Numbered from the stretch's first letter, positions 26,872 through 36,915 are shown. The stretch: DNA of 64,000 bases from Fidelibacterota bacterium (GCA_002707645.1 PANN01000007.1:14298-78297); one strand, 5' to 3'. The notes: a model not told the origin generated them from the sequence alone. Numbers and translations: made by a program.

Positions 26872-28732
26872 ATTTATTCCTTGAATTATTCAAAAAATCT
26901 ATAAATTTATCTTTATTTGTATCCATTCCTGGGAAAGTACCAAGCACATTATCATCAGTACTCAAAATAACATAATAAGGTAAAGCAGCAGTACCAAATC
27001 TTTCTATCTCTAATTGTCTATTTTTTTTATGATTTTTTTCTTTTCCATCTGTATATAATTTTACTAAGACGAAATTTTCAAAAATTTCCTTAACTTCATC
27101 TTCTTCAAAAATATTAATTTCCATCCATCTACAATTAGTACAAGTATAACCTGTAAAATCAATAAATATCGGTTTATTTAATTCTTTCGAAACTTTATAA
27201 CCAACATCTAAATCTTCTATCCATATTTCTTCCTTATCTGGTGGTAAATAGGATTCTATTAAACCATGTAATTTATTATTAAATAAACCTGTGGATAAGT
27301 AAATACCTACAAATAAAAATATTATACAAAAAATAATTCTATAAAAACTTATTTTTTTGATTGGACTATCAAATGGCATTTTAATTAAACCTAATAAATA
27401 TAAACTCATTAATATGAAAATTATCGCCCATATAAGCAATACCATACTTCTATCAAATATACCCCAGTTCCAAACTAGATCAACATTACTAATAAATTTA
27501 AAGGCTGCCGCAATTTCTAGAAAACCCATAATTACTTTAACAGAATTTAACCAACCTCCACTCTTAGGTAGCTTTGATAAATATTGAGGGAATAAAGCCA
27601 ATAAAAAAAATGGAGACGCAAATGCAAGTGAAAAACTTAACATACCAATAATTGGCCAAAAAATCGCACCTTGGCTTGCAGTAGCTAATAATGCACCCAC
27701 AAAAGCTACAGTACATGTAAATGAAGTCAATGTAAAGGTTAATGACATAAATAAGATACCAAGCACACCACCTCTATTTTCTTGATTGATACTAAATTGT
27801 CTTAGAAATGAAGGTGTTTGTATTTCGTAATAACCAAATAAACTAAAAGCTAAATATATGAATAATGAAGCAATAAGAATATTTATCCATGGGTTAGCAG
27901 CAAGATCTCCAGCGCCAGATGCTCCAAGTGTAAAAGATAGAAGTAATCCTAAAGTTGTAAAAATAATTATAATACCTAGTGCATACAATGAAGCAGAAAA
28001 AATGGGGTTATTATCTTTTTTCTCTCCTTCTTTTGTGAAATATGAAACAGTGATTGGTATCATAGGAAATACGCACGGAGTTAATAAAGCTAGGAAACCC
28101 ATTCCGATAGCAAATAATATAAATGAAAATAAGCCCTTGTTTATTTCTGTTTCAAGTTCAGTTAAAGGAATATTAGAATCATATTCTATTGGAAATGGCT
28201 TCAACTCAAAATCTGTTCTTTTCTCACCATCAAACACTTGAAATTCAAAACTAAAATTATCCCATCTAGGAATACACATACTCTCATCACATGCATAATA
28301 TTCAAAAACACCATTTACTTTGTAATTATTATTTTCAAGTGAATCAGATAGTTTTAAATTTTTAACTAGTTGTATATTTTCCTTATGATAGTAAATATCT
28401 TGATTAAAATTTTTATCAAATTTCTTTAAAGCCTCTGGTTCATTAATAATACCAATATCAGAAAAATATACAGAGTCAATAATATCAACATAAGTAGGAC
28501 TTAAGCTTTTTTCAGGATGAACTGAATAAATATGAAATCCATCATCTATCTCAATATTAAAAAATAAATATAAATCTTCTCCCCCAAAGTAAACTTTTCT
28601 ATCTACTTTGACATCAAACTTTACACAGTTTTCTAATGCTGATATATCAAACTCATTTGATAATGAAATCCCAAATAAAAAACAAAAAACTATGGATATA
28701 TAATTACTTAGAATTTTCTTCAATATTTTCAT
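26861..28732 (-). CDS. dsbD: Thiol:disulfide interchange protein DsbD
   Basis: DsbD carries electrons from cytoplasmic thioredoxin to periplasmic partners. All three domains are present in 623 residues. After a signal peptide, the N-terminal alpha domain contains the Cys148/Cys153 pair (YACDESMC). The multi-helix membrane domain carries Cys220 in LTPCVFPM and Cys340 in TSFTCTVAF. The C-terminal thioredoxin-like domain carries CTNC (531-534) in FTGYTCTNCRWME. Its start overlaps the cyclophilin gene by 29 nt, and its end overlaps the tlpA-like gene, consistent with coupled production of donor and acceptor. Confidence 0.95.
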   Translation of the reverse strand: MKILKKILSNYISIVFCFLFGISLSNEFDISALENCVKFDVKVDRKVYFGGEDLYLFFNIEIDDGFHIYSVHPEKSLSPTYVDIIDSVYFSDIGIINEPEALKKFDKNFNQDIYYHKENIQLVKNLKLSDSLENNNYKVNGVFEYYACDESMCIPRWDNFSFEFQVFDGEKRTDFELKPFPIEYDSNIPLTELETEINKGLFSFILFAIGMGFLALLTPCVFPMIPITVSYFTKEGEKKDNNPIFSASLYALGIIIIFTTLGLLLSFTLGASGAGDLAANPWINILIASLFIYLAFSLFGYYEIQTPSFLRQFSINQENRGGVLGILFMSLTFTLTSFTCTVAFVGALLATASQGAIFWPIIGMLSFSLAFASPFFLLALFPQYLSKLPKSGGWLNSVKVIMGFLEIAAAFKFISNVDLVWNWGIFDRSMVLLIWAIIFILMSLYLLGLIKMPFDSPIKKISFYRIIFCIIFLFVGIYLSTGLFNNKLHGLIESYLPPDKEEIWIEDLDVGYKVSKELNKPIFIDFTGYTCTNCRWMEINIFEEDEVKEIFENFVLVKLYTDGKEKNHKKNRQLEIERFGTAALPYYVILSTDDNVLGTFPGMDTNKDKFIDFLNNSRNKFED

Positions 28733-29567
28733 TATTAACTCTTACTTTTATAATTTTAACTGGTTTTTTTGTCCTATGAATATTTTTTAAACCTTTAGTT
28801 ACATCATCTTTAAATTTATTTTTATTTTCATTTATAGGAATTTTTATATATCTTTTTCTATTTTGATGTTTAAACTCTAAATATTGATTATTTGCATTAT
28901 CGGGAACCTTATCTAAAGATTTATTTATAATATAACTAGATTCAGATTTTAATTTTTCAATTTTATCCAAAACATCGTACCCACTTAATAATTTCCCAAA
29001 AACTGTATATTTATTATTCAAATGGTTAGCATTATCAAAACATATAAAGAATTGACTTCCAGCTGAATTCACATCTTGTGATCTTGCCATTGATAATATT
29101 CCACGTTCATGAGATATATTATTAAATTCTTCATCTACTGTCCATCCAGGGTTACCTCTTCCATCATTATCCCTGTTTGAATCTCTAGTTAAAATATCTC
29201 CACCTTGAGCCATAAATCCAGGAATAATTCTATGAAATATAGTTTCGTCATAAAATCCACTATTTGCTAATTTCTTGAAATTATAGGCATGTTTTGGAGC
29301 ACTTTCAGCATAAATTTCAAATTTCATTAAACCAAAATTTGTTTCCATAACAATAATATTGTCAACTCCTACAGGCTCTGGTATAAACTCTCTCGCTTTA
29401 GATTTTATTAAATCTATTTCTACAGGTGAAATTTCAGAAGGTAGGCTTGGGAAAAAATTACCTTTTAAATTAGCATTAATTTTTAAACCTTTTTTATTCA
29501 ATAAAGGATTATAATAATTCAAAGAATCTGATACTAAGAAAGATGTAAATATAAAAACTAGTAGCAT
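28704..29567 (-). CDS. Exported cyclophilin-type peptidyl-prolyl isomerase
   Basis: Cyclophilins accelerate cis-trans isomerisation of prolyl bonds during protein folding. The 287 residues begin with a hydrophobic signal (MLLVFIFTSFLVS) and a linker of about 70 residues. The cyclophilin core follows, with FYDETIFHRIIPGFMAQGGD, SMARSQDVNSAGSQFFIC and NNKYTVFGKLLSGYDVLDKI, which include the catalytic Arg and the FFI/QF core positions. The C-terminal 70 or so residues are Lys/Asn-rich and poorly structured. It is probably periplasmic and lies between pyrE and dsbD in a compact operon. Confidence 0.92.
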   Translation of the reverse strand: MLLVFIFTSFLVSDSLNYYNPLLNKKGLKINANLKGNFFPSLPSEISPVEIDLIKSKAREFIPEPVGVDNIIVMETNFGLMKFEIYAESAPKHAYNFKKLANSGFYDETIFHRIIPGFMAQGGDILTRDSNRDNDGRGNPGWTVDEEFNNISHERGILSMARSQDVNSAGSQFFICFDNANHLNNKYTVFGKLLSGYDVLDKIEKLKSESSYIINKSLDKVPDNANNQYLEFKHQNRKRYIKIPINENKNKFKDDVTKGLKNIHRTKKPVKIIKVRVNNENIEENSK

Positions 29568-29568
29568 A

Positions 29569-30141
29569 TTATTTCCCTGTACTTCCTGGTTTAGTTATTT
29601 CAATTTTATCAAGCCAATCAGGTATATTACTTTTATCCCAACTTTTAACATCTAATTTTAACAAAGAATTAAATGGAAAACCAAAATCTAATTTCTTATT
29701 AGATCTATCAACTAAACATACTATACCTTTAATATTTACATTTAAATTTGATAATAAATTTATTAACTCAATAATTGATCCACCTGTTGTAACAATATCT
29801 TCGACAATTAATACATTAGCATTCTTTTCAACTGTAAATCCTCTTCTAAATTGCATTTCACCATTTATCCTTTCACTAAAAATATGTTTACAGTTTATAT
29901 GTTTACCCACACCACCTGATAATAATATTCCTCCTATTGCAGCTCCCACGACTAAATTTATATTTTGACTTTTAAACTCATTAGACATCTCTAAGCAAAT
30001 TTTATCTAGAGCAATAGGATTTTCTAATAATCTAAATTTTTCAATATATGTATCGCTATGTCTTCCTGAAGTTAATTTAAAATGCCCCTTCATTATTGCA
30101 CCAGTCCACTTTAATAAATCCATTACTTCATTACTTTTCAT
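29569..30141 (-). CDS. pyrE: Orotate phosphoribosyltransferase PyrE
   Basis: PyrE converts orotate and PRPP to orotidine 5'-phosphate in pyrimidine synthesis. The 190-residue protein shows LTSGRHSDTYIEKF near residue 22 and the PRPP-binding motif VLIVEDIVTTGGS near residue 110, both diagnostic. It follows pyrF with a 4-nt overlap, so the last two steps of UMP synthesis are encoded together. Its stop lies 1 nt before the cyclophilin start. Confidence 0.95.
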   Translation of the reverse strand: MKSNEVMDLLKWTGAIMKGHFKLTSGRHSDTYIEKFRLLENPIALDKICLEMSNEFKSQNINLVVGAAIGGILLSGGVGKHINCKHIFSERINGEMQFRRGFTVEKNANVLIVEDIVTTGGSIIELINLLSNLNVNIKGIVCLVDRSNKKLDFGFPFNSLLKLDVKSWDKSNIPDWLDKIEITKPGSTGK

Positions 30142-30923
30142 AATATTTCTCTAATCATATTTGTATAATTTTCTGTAGCCAATCTAATATCTGAAATTTT
30201 TTTATCCTTAAATGATAATATTGCTCTAGATACATTCACTAAAGAAAGATAATTTTTTTCTCCAATCTTTAATGATTTCTCTAAATTTCCTCCTTGAAAA
30301 CCTATACCTGGCATTAACCAAGGAATAGATTCTGAAATCAAACCAACTTGTTCTAATTCTTTATCATTTGTTGCACCAACTACAAGACCAATATTGTTAT
30401 ATTTATTCATCCTATTACACATTTGGATAACTAATTTATATAATTTATTATTATTTACACTTTTTTTTTGAAAATCTACACTTCCGGGGTTTGATGTTAA
30501 AGCTAAAATAAAGACACCTTTATTTTTATAATTAATAAATGGCTCAATTGAATCTGAACCCATATAAGGAGAAACTGTTATACTATCATATCCTAAATAA
30601 TTAAATATAGATTCTGCATAAAATTTTGATGAATTACCTATATCACCTCTTTTAGCATCAGCAATTGATATAGATTTTCCATTTATATATTCTGGAATTT
30701 TTTCTAAAATTTTATAACCCTTAGAACCATATCTTTCATAAAATGAAAAGTTAATTTTATAAATTGGACAAAGATCAATTGTAGCATCAATAATATCTTT
30801 AATATACAAATTCATATAATCTAATGAATTATTTTTTAAAGCTTTATTATCAATATCAAGACCTAAACAAAGTCTATTATTTTTTTCTAAACATTTTAAT
30901 TTTAACTTTTCATTAAAATTCAT
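30138..30923 (-). CDS. pyrF: Orotidine 5'-phosphate decarboxylase PyrF
   Basis: PyrF decarboxylates OMP to UMP. The 261 residues and the segment ISIADAKRGDIGNSSKFYAE place it in the longer subfamily 2 of OMP decarboxylases (D-x-K-R-G-D catalytic motif). Further segments RLCLGLDID, SITVSPYMGSDSIEPF and WLMPGIGFQGG agree. It is the first gene of the leftward operon pyrF-pyrE-cyclophilin-dsbD-tlpA-rlmB. Its promoter must lie in the 51-bp divergent gap before the GNAT gene. Confidence 0.95.
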   Translation of the reverse strand: MNFNEKLKLKCLEKNNRLCLGLDIDNKALKNNSLDYMNLYIKDIIDATIDLCPIYKINFSFYERYGSKGYKILEKIPEYINGKSISIADAKRGDIGNSSKFYAESIFNYLGYDSITVSPYMGSDSIEPFINYKNKGVFILALTSNPGSVDFQKKSVNNNKLYKLVIQMCNRMNKYNNIGLVVGATNDKELEQVGLISESIPWLMPGIGFQGGNLEKSLKIGEKNYLSLVNVSRAILSFKDKKISDIRLATENYTNMIREIL

Positions 30924-30974
30924 TTATTCTTATTTTTTTTTTAATTGTCAATAACATAAATTTACAATGATATT
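30924..30974. promoter_or_regulatory. Short divergent promoter gap pyrF/GNAT
   Basis: Only 51 bp, mostly A/T, separate two divergent start codons, so both promoters and leaders must fit or extend into the genes. On the plus strand TTGTCA at 30945-30950 is a good -35-like hexamer. The 17-nt spacing leads to TGATAT just before the ATG, a poor -10 that would leave almost no leader. Assigned from position only. Confidence 0.3.
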
Positions 30975-31538
30975 ATGAAACAATTATCATTAAATATAGT
31001 GAATAAATCTAACTCTAAAATAGTCGCTTCCTCATCTTATGATTTCAAAATAGAATTAATAAAAAGCATTGGTAGTGATGATATTCAAAATATTCTAGAT
31101 ATTTCTAAGGATTTCTCTGAAATTTATGGTAATAGATTGATTTTAAATAATAACAATATCCTTAAATATTTTAATGATAATACCCTTCCTTTCATAGCAA
31201 GATATAAAAAAGAAATTATTGGATATATTATAGGAGTTCCTCTTGAGTACTTTAAGCAAGAGAGCTGGTCTCATTTTGACACAAATATAAATAAAAATAA
31301 TACCATTTATACATATGCTTTTTTTATGAAGAAACAATATAGAAAAAAAGGCGGTTTTTCAAAAACATTGAAAATGATATATTTAAATTGGTCAAAAAAG
31401 AAGGGATTTAAATATGTTTCTGGCCATGTTATTGAAGGAACATCAAACAAATTTTCTAAAAAGTCAGAAATAATTAAAATTTTTCCAAATTGGTATGGTT
31501 TAAATAAACCATATGAATATTACAGAAGAATGTTATAA
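30975..31538 (+). CDS. GNAT-family N-acetyltransferase-like protein
   Basis: The 187-residue protein has the outline of a GNAT acetyltransferase. A central strand TLPFIARYKKEIIGYIIGVP is followed by TIYTYAFFMKKQYRKKGGFSK, which resembles the acetyl-CoA-binding motif A (R/Q-x-x-G-x-G/A, here RKKGGF), and then by FKYVSGHVIEGTSNKFSKK. The substrate cannot be read from sequence. It is transcribed away from pyrF and is followed 9 nt later by the interrupted secreted gene. Confidence 0.7.
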   Translation: MKQLSLNIVNKSNSKIVASSSYDFKIELIKSIGSDDIQNILDISKDFSEIYGNRLILNNNNILKYFNDNTLPFIARYKKEIIGYIIGVPLEYFKQESWSHFDTNINKNNTIYTYAFFMKKQYRKKGGFSKTLKMIYLNWSKKKGFKYVSGHVIEGTSNKFSKKSEIIKIFPNWYGLNKPYEYYRRML

Positions 31539-31547
31539 TTTAATATT

Positions 31548-32426
31548 ATGATTATCATAATTTTATTTTTAAATATTAGTTTACTTGGTTACTCGCTTCA
31601 AGATGTCTATGATAATGCAAATTCTCTTGAAAATTATGATAAGTATTTAATATTATCTCCAGATCATGTATACATAGGAGGATTAGGTTTATATCAAGGG
31701 AATACATATATTGACTGCAATGGCGCTATCATTAATTTAGAAGATGGTAATGGAATCTGGATATATGGAGATCAAAATTATCAAACAAATTTAGATATTC
31801 AAGAATGTATAATAACTAATAGTCTATATTATGGATTAAGCTTTAGCGGAGAATCAACTGGAAGTATCAAAAATTGCAATTTAATAAATACAAATTTTGG
31901 TCTTAAACTATTTGATAATTCTATTGTTTCTGTAGATAATTCTATTTTTGCATTTAATAATTCTATGGGCATTGCTTTGTATTCAGAAAGCCCAATTTTA
32001 GATATTTCATATTCCTTATTTTGGAATAACGAGGATGATTACCTTGAAAATTGTCCTGGCTGAGGTAATATATGGACTCAGTTTGAGTTAAATTCTGGAA
32101 TGGGAATTTTATATAATGATCCACTATTCGTAGATGCAAATCATTGGAATTTTAATATCACTTTAAACTCGCCATGTATTAATTATGGAAACCCTAACAT
32201 ATATGATTTTGATGGTAGTATATCTGATATTGGTGCACTACAATATAATCCAGGCTGTATGTTAACAGGCGATTTTAATAATGATAATTATGTAGATATT
32301 CTTGATGTTATTAAACTTGTGAATTGTGTATTATTTGCAGAATGCTCAAATTGTTCAGATTTGAATAATGATAGCATGTATAATGTATTAGATATTATAG
32401 ATTTAGTGAATATTATAATTAATTAG
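31548..32426 (+). pseudogene. Secreted beta-helix/dockerin protein interrupted by an in-frame TGA
   Basis: One reading frame runs from 31548 to 32426 with a single internal TGA at 32061-32063 (codon 172). Both halves are clearly one protein. The first half has a signal peptide (MIIIILFLNISLLGYS) and right-handed beta-helix repeats (ITNSLYYGLSFSGESTGSIK and similar). The second half resumes with GNIWTQF, a family-like NDPLFVD and NSPCINYGNP segment, and a dockerin-like pair from 32268 (GDFNNDNYVDILDV, DLNNDSMYNVLDI). Explanations are a nonsense mutation, a sequencing error, stop read-through, or selenocysteine (context C-P-G-TGA, hairpin downstream). An ATG at 32100 could restart the second half but would lack a signal peptide. 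Confidence 0.75.
32061..32089 (+). other. In-frame TGA with SECIS-like hairpin downstream
   Basis: The TGA (32061-32063) follows Cys-Pro-Gly. After an 11-nt gap, ACTCA (32076-32080) pairs with TGAGT (32084-32088) around loop GTT, and a G-T pair (32075/32089) extends it. Bacterial SECIS elements are small hairpins just after the TGA with a G at the first or second loop position, and this layout fits loosely. A 5-bp stem is short and can occur by chance. Confidence 0.3.
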
Positions 32427-32435
32427 ATTTTTTAT

Positions 32436-33632
32436 TTACTGTAGTTTCCCATTTTTTACGACTTTTGATATTTTTGTATTCGATGAATCAAACCAGTAAG
32501 GTATTTCTTCTAAATTATTAATATTCCACAAAATAAAATCAGCTTTATATTTTTTTCTTATTAGACCTAGACTATCCTCTTTTTGTAATGATCTAGCTGC
32601 ATTATAGGTAACTCCTAAAAATGATTCCTCAAGAGACAGTCCACACTTTTGCATGGCTAAAAACATAATATTTGACAAAGATCTTATAGTACAAGTACCT
32701 GGATTAAAATCTGAAGCCAACGCAACTGTACAGCCTTTATCAATTAATTTTCTACCATTTGCATACTTCTCTTTGTTAAGAAAAAAAGTTGTCCCTGGTA
32801 AAATTGTTGCAACAGTTTTAGAATTTGCAAGAGCATTAATACCTTTATCGTTTATTACCATTAAATGATCAGCTGATAGAGCACCAATATTAGCAGCAAG
32901 TTCTGAAGCACCAAAATAATTAAATTCATCAGCATGAACTCTTGGCTTCAAATTATATTTTTTTGATGTTTCTAAAATTCTCTCACTTTGTTTTATATTA
33001 AAATATCCTTCTTCACAAAATACATCACAAAATACTGCCAATTTCTGTTCAGCTATTTGTGGAATCATTTCTTCACATATTAAATCAACATACTCCTTTA
33101 ATTCATATTCTTTAGGAATATCATGAGCACCTAAAAATGTTGGAATAATATCCAGACATAGTTCTTCATTTATTTTTTGTATAACTTTTAAAGACTTAAT
33201 CTCATCTTTTACTGATAAACCATAACCTGATTTAGCCTCCATTGTTGTTGTTCCAAAATTAATAAATGGTTTTATGTTTTTAAGAGAATATTCAAATAAC
33301 TCATCAAATGAAGAATTTCTTAAACTTTTAATTGAGGATAGAATTCCACCTCCCATTTTTTTAATATCATCATAACTTTTACCATTTAATCTCATATTAA
33401 ATTCATTTGCTCTATTACCTATAAATATTGGATGAGTGTGTGAATCAATAAATCCAGGAGTTAATACACAGTTTTCAGCATCAATAACATTACATTTTTC
33501 ATTAATAGATTTATCAATAGAAAGTATTTTATTATTTTCAATTAATATCTCATGATTTTTAAAGATATCGACTGTAGAAGAATCAGGGTTCCAAGTATAA
33601 ATTTTACTAATATTAATAATTTTAGTTTTCAA
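32436..33632 (-). CDS. hutI: Imidazolonepropionase HutI
   Basis: HutI hydrolyses 4-imidazolone-5-propionate to N-formimino-glutamate in histidine breakdown. The 398 residues show the amidohydrolase metal motif GFIDSHTHPIF near residue 59, the YGLSVKDEIKSLKVI region, AHDIPKEY and HADEFNYFGASELAANIGALSADH, all typical of HutI. It starts 2 nt after hutU ends and is the last gene of the long leftward run. The convergent secreted gene ends 9 bp away. hutH and hutG/F are not in the window. Confidence 0.96.
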   Translation of the reverse strand: MKTKIINISKIYTWNPDSSTVDIFKNHEILIENNKILSIDKSINEKCNVIDAENCVLTPGFIDSHTHPIFIGNRANEFNMRLNGKSYDDIKKMGGGILSSIKSLRNSSFDELFEYSLKNIKPFINFGTTTMEAKSGYGLSVKDEIKSLKVIQKINEELCLDIIPTFLGAHDIPKEYELKEYVDLICEEMIPQIAEQKLAVFCDVFCEEGYFNIKQSERILETSKKYNLKPRVHADEFNYFGASELAANIGALSADHLMVINDKGINALANSKTVATILPGTTFFLNKEKYANGRKLIDKGCTVALASDFNPGTCTIRSLSNIMFLAMQKCGLSLEESFLGVTYNAARSLQKEDSLGLIRKKYKADFILWNINNLEEIPYWFDSSNTKISKVVKNGKLQ

Positions 33633-33634
33633 AA

Positions 33635-35278
33635 CTAAGAAGGTATCTTAAGATTTCTATCACTGGCTACTTTTATTGCTTTTTCATACCCTGCATCAAG
33701 GTGCCTAGCAACACCTAATCCGGGATCATTAGTTAAAACTCTATTAATTCTTTCTTTCATTTCTATTGAACCATCAGCAACAATAACAACTCCCGCATGT
33801 ATTGACAATCCCATACCAACACCTCCACCATGGTGTAAAGATGTCCAACTTGATCCTCCAGATACACTTAACATTGCATTTAAAATTGGCCAATCTGCAA
33901 CAGCATCAGAACCATCTTTCATTGCCTCAGTTTCTCTATTTGGTGAGGCAACTGAACCACAGTCCAAATGATCTCTTCCAATAACTATAGGTGCTTTTAA
34001 TTCTCCAGATGCAACCATATCATTAATAGCTTCTCCAAAAATATTTCTTTCTCTATAACCTAACCAACATATTCTAGCAGGCAAACCTTGAAATTGAACT
34101 TTTTCTTGAGCTAAAGTAATCCATTTTTTAAGAGATTGATCTTGAGGAAATAATTCTAATACTTTTTTATCTGTTTTATATATATCTTCTGGATCACCAG
34201 ATAAAGCTACCCATCTAAAGGGACCTTTCCCTTCACAAAAAAGAGGTCTAATATATTCAGGAACAAAGCCAGGAAAATTAAAAGCATTTTTAAGTCCTCC
34301 TTTTTCTTTGGCCTGACCTCTTAAATTATTACCATAGTCAAAAACTATTGAACCTTTTTTCTGTAAATCTAACATAGATTTACAGTGGATAGTCATCGAT
34401 TCATAAGATAACTTTATATACTTATTTGGGTTGTTTTTACGTAATTCTAAAGCATCTTTATAAGATAATTGATGTGGAATATACCCATTTAATTCATCAT
34501 GTGCAGATGTTTGATCTGTAACAATATCAGGTATAATATTTTCCTTTACAAATTTAGGAAATAATTCTGCAGCGTTCCCAAGTAAACCAATAGATAATGC
34601 TTTTTTGTTTTCTTTTGCTTTTAATGCTATTTCTACTGCTTCATTAAAAGATTTAATTTTTATATCAAGATAACCAGTTTTAATTCTCTTATCAATTCTG
34701 CTTTCATCAAATTCAATTGTTATATTTACACCTTCATTCATTGTAACAGCTAATGGTTGTGCACCTCCCATACCACCAAGTCCAGCAGTTAAAGTTAAGG
34801 TTCCCTTTAAACTTCCATTAAAATTCTTTCTTGCTACTTCTGCTAATGTTTCAAAAGTACCCTGCAAAATTCCTTGTGTACCAATATAAATCCAACTACC
34901 TGCGGTCATTTGACCATACATCATAAGTCCTTTTTTATCTAATTCTCTAAAATGCTCCCAATTAGCCCAATCAGGTACTAACATAGAATTTGATATAAGG
35001 ACACGAGGAGAATATTTGTGAGTTTTAAATACTGCTACAGCTTTACCAGATTGAATTAATAACGTCTCATCATCTTCAAGGTTAATTAAAGCTTTTTCAA
35101 TTTTTTCAAATTCAGACCAATTTCTTGCTGCTTTCCCAAATCCACCATAAACTATTAAATTATCAGGGTCTTCCGCTACAATTGGATCTAAATTATTACG
35201 AAGCATTCTTAAGGCTGCTTCTTGATGCCAACCTTTACAAACTAAATTACTTCCAATATTTGATTTTATTAATTTCAT
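33635..35278 (-). CDS. hutU: Urocanate hydratase HutU
   Basis: HutU converts urocanate to imidazolonepropionate with tightly bound NAD+. The 547 residues match the family, with [17 protein letters not shown] at the N-terminus, [21 protein letters not shown], the Gly-rich [21 protein letters not shown]-binding region near residue 165, and [10 protein letters not shown] with the catalytic Cys region. It lies 2 nt after the GHL10-type gene and 2 nt before hutI. Operon linkage to a hydrolase and then ribosomal genes upstream is unusual. Confidence 0.97.
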   Translation of the reverse strand: MKLIKSNIGSNLVCKGWHQEAALRMLRNNLDPIVAEDPDNLIVYGGFGKAARNWSEFEKIEKALINLEDDETLLIQSGKAVAVFKTHKYSPRVLISNSMLVPDWANWEHFRELDKKGLMMYGQMTAGSWIYIGTQGILQGTFETLAEVARKNFNGSLKGTLTLTAGLGGMGGAQPLAVTMNEGVNITIEFDESRIDKRIKTGYLDIKIKSFNEAVEIALKAKENKKALSIGLLGNAAELFPKFVKENIIPDIVTDQTSAHDELNGYIPHQLSYKDALELRKNNPNKYIKLSYESMTIHCKSMLDLQKKGSIVFDYGNNLRGQAKEKGGLKNAFNFPGFVPEYIRPLFCEGKGPFRWVALSGDPEDIYKTDKKVLELFPQDQSLKKWITLAQEKVQFQGLPARICWLGYRERNIFGEAINDMVASGELKAPIVIGRDHLDCGSVASPNRETEAMKDGSDAVADWPILNAMLSVSGGSSWTSLHHGGGVGMGLSIHAGVVIVADGSIEMKERINRVLTNDPGLGVARHLDAGYEKAIKVASDRNLKIPS

Positions 35279-35280
35279 AT

Positions 35281-36462
35281 TTAATCTATATAAAAATTCA
35301 AAGTTTTATAAATTGGATTATACCAATTTGTGGTATCTTTAACAATATTATAAGGAAATATTGAAAAATTATTAAACCCTTCAATTCTAGATAATAAAAT
35401 TTTATTTGAAATTATTGACTGATTTTGATTATATACAGATATACCAATTGATATTTTATCTTTATCTAAATTTCTTGAATTAATAATTCTATTAATTGAA
35501 TTATATTTATCAAAATCATCATAATAATTCATTATGATACAAAAATCAATAATATCTTCTTCTATCCAAGATTCCCAATCTTGAAACCATCTATACTTTG
35601 CTTCTAACATATCTGGCTTTACTGCAGCACTAACTTGGAGATTCAATGAATCATTCAATATTAAATATTTAATAGATCTAACAAATTGAGTTATTTTATT
35701 TATTTTAAATTGCTCCCAATTTGTCTGCATTGAATCTACATATTCTTTATTATAGCCAAATCTCTCTGATATAATTCCTCTCTTTAAATCAACAGGGTTA
35801 ATTAAGAATTTATCTTCAAACTCTTTTAATCCATACTGATTATATCCATAAAAATTATCTTGATATCTTAAATAGTCTAAATGAATTCCATGAATATTAT
35901 AATTTTTAATTAATTCATTAATAACATTAAGTAAATGAGTATTAACATCGGGATTTAAAGGGGAAAGGTAAATACCCTCCCATGATTTGGAATGTATCTG
36001 ATGTAAAGGTATAGATATATCTGACTTTCCATTTAAATCAACTTCAAAACATTCTTCACAATTATAATAAAGATGATTTTCATTTATAGGTTTTTTATCA
36101 GAAGACCATAGAATATATGTATTAAACCATGCATGTATTTCAATATCAGTACTATCAACTTTTTCTAAAATATAATTTAATGGATCAAAAATAGAATCTA
36201 ATTTTTCATGTTTAGGAACTAATTCAGAATTATAAAGAGCATCACCTCTAAATCTAACTTGATAAAAAAGTTTATTAACTTTATTTTTTATAGCAAAATT
36301 ATATACTGAATCGACACTACTACTATCAAGAATACTAGTAGATTTAACCCAAAGTGAATTATCTACAATTTTAGGAAGTAATGATTTTGGAAATATATTT
36401 AAGGAAAAAAATAGGAAAACAATAAAAAAAAATTTTATTTTTCTATTAACATAATTCAACAA
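35281..36462 (-). CDS. Exported GHL10-type glycoside hydrolase-like protein
   Basis: This 393-residue protein has a signal peptide (about 10-27) and a TIM-barrel-type sequence like the GHL10 family. Segments are [77 protein letters not shown] and the C-terminal [14 protein letters not shown]. In the family such Asp residues near HLDYLRYQ are catalytic candidates. The substrate is unknown, possibly a cell-wall or matrix polysaccharide. It sits 2 nt after rplQ and 2 nt before hutU. Confidence 0.8.
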   Translation of the reverse strand: MLNYVNRKIKFFFIVFLFFSLNIFPKSLLPKIVDNSLWVKSTSILDSSSVDSVYNFAIKNKVNKLFYQVRFRGDALYNSELVPKHEKLDSIFDPLNYILEKVDSTDIEIHAWFNTYILWSSDKKPINENHLYYNCEECFEVDLNGKSDISIPLHQIHSKSWEGIYLSPLNPDVNTHLLNVINELIKNYNIHGIHLDYLRYQDNFYGYNQYGLKEFEDKFLINPVDLKRGIISERFGYNKEYVDSMQTNWEQFKINKITQFVRSIKYLILNDSLNLQVSAAVKPDMLEAKYRWFQDWESWIEEDIIDFCIIMNYYDDFDKYNSINRIINSRNLDKDKISIGISVYNQNQSIISNKILLSRIEGFNNFSIFPYNIVKDTTNWYNPIYKTLNFYID

Positions 36463-36464
36463 AT

Positions 36465-36902
36465 TTATTTTTTATCTTCTGTTTTTTCGCTTACTTTTTT
36501 AGGTGACTCATCATTTGAATCAGCTTGTTCACTTGATTTAAAATCAACAAACTCTAGAATTGAAACCTTAGCATCATCATTTTTTCTATTACCAACCTTA
36601 ATTATTCTGGTGTAACCTCCAGATCTACTTTCATAATTAGGAGCGATCTCGTGAATCAATGTATTAGCAATTTCTTTTTTATAACTACCTTTAACTTTTT
36701 TCAGAATTAATCTTCTACCATGAACATTATTTTTTTTTGCATATGTAACTAATCTTTCAACATACTTTTGTACTTCTTTTGCTTTAGGAAGAGTTGTAGT
36801 TATATGTTTATGTTTTATCAAAGAACAAGCCATATTGCTCATGAGTGCTTTTCTATGACTAGCTGTTCTATTTAATTTTCTACCTTTTTTTAAATGTCTC
36901 AT
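36465..36902 (-). CDS. rplQ: Ribosomal protein L17
   Basis: L17 is a large-subunit protein near the exit tunnel. The 145 residues begin MRHLKKGRKLNRTASHRKAL, the family signature, and continue with NMACSLIKHKHITTTLPKAK. The core ends near residue 115; the last 30 residues form an acidic, Ser/Glu/Lys-rich tail. It closes the alpha-operon order rpsM-K-D-rpoA-rplQ and leads within 2 nt into the GHL10-type gene. Confidence 0.97.
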   Translation of the reverse strand: MRHLKKGRKLNRTASHRKALMSNMACSLIKHKHITTTLPKAKEVQKYVERLVTYAKKNNVHGRRLILKKVKGSYKKEIANTLIHEIAPNYESRSGGYTRIIKVGNRKNDDAKVSILEFVDFKSSEQADSNDESPKKVSEKTEDKK

Positions 36903-36915
36903 ATAAAATACCTAT

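Noticed and set aside
31548-32426. TGA decoded as tryptophan genome-wide (alternative code)
   Set aside because: Genes at 10153-10608, 14345-14911 and 24843-25574 end naturally in TGA, two of them in ATGA overlaps with the next start, and Trp is encoded by TGG throughout. Only one internal TGA is seen in the window.
32100-32426. Independent small gene starting at ATG 32100
   Set aside because: It is in frame with the upstream half, lacks a signal peptide and Shine-Dalgarno, and begins in the middle of a recognisable beta-helix end.
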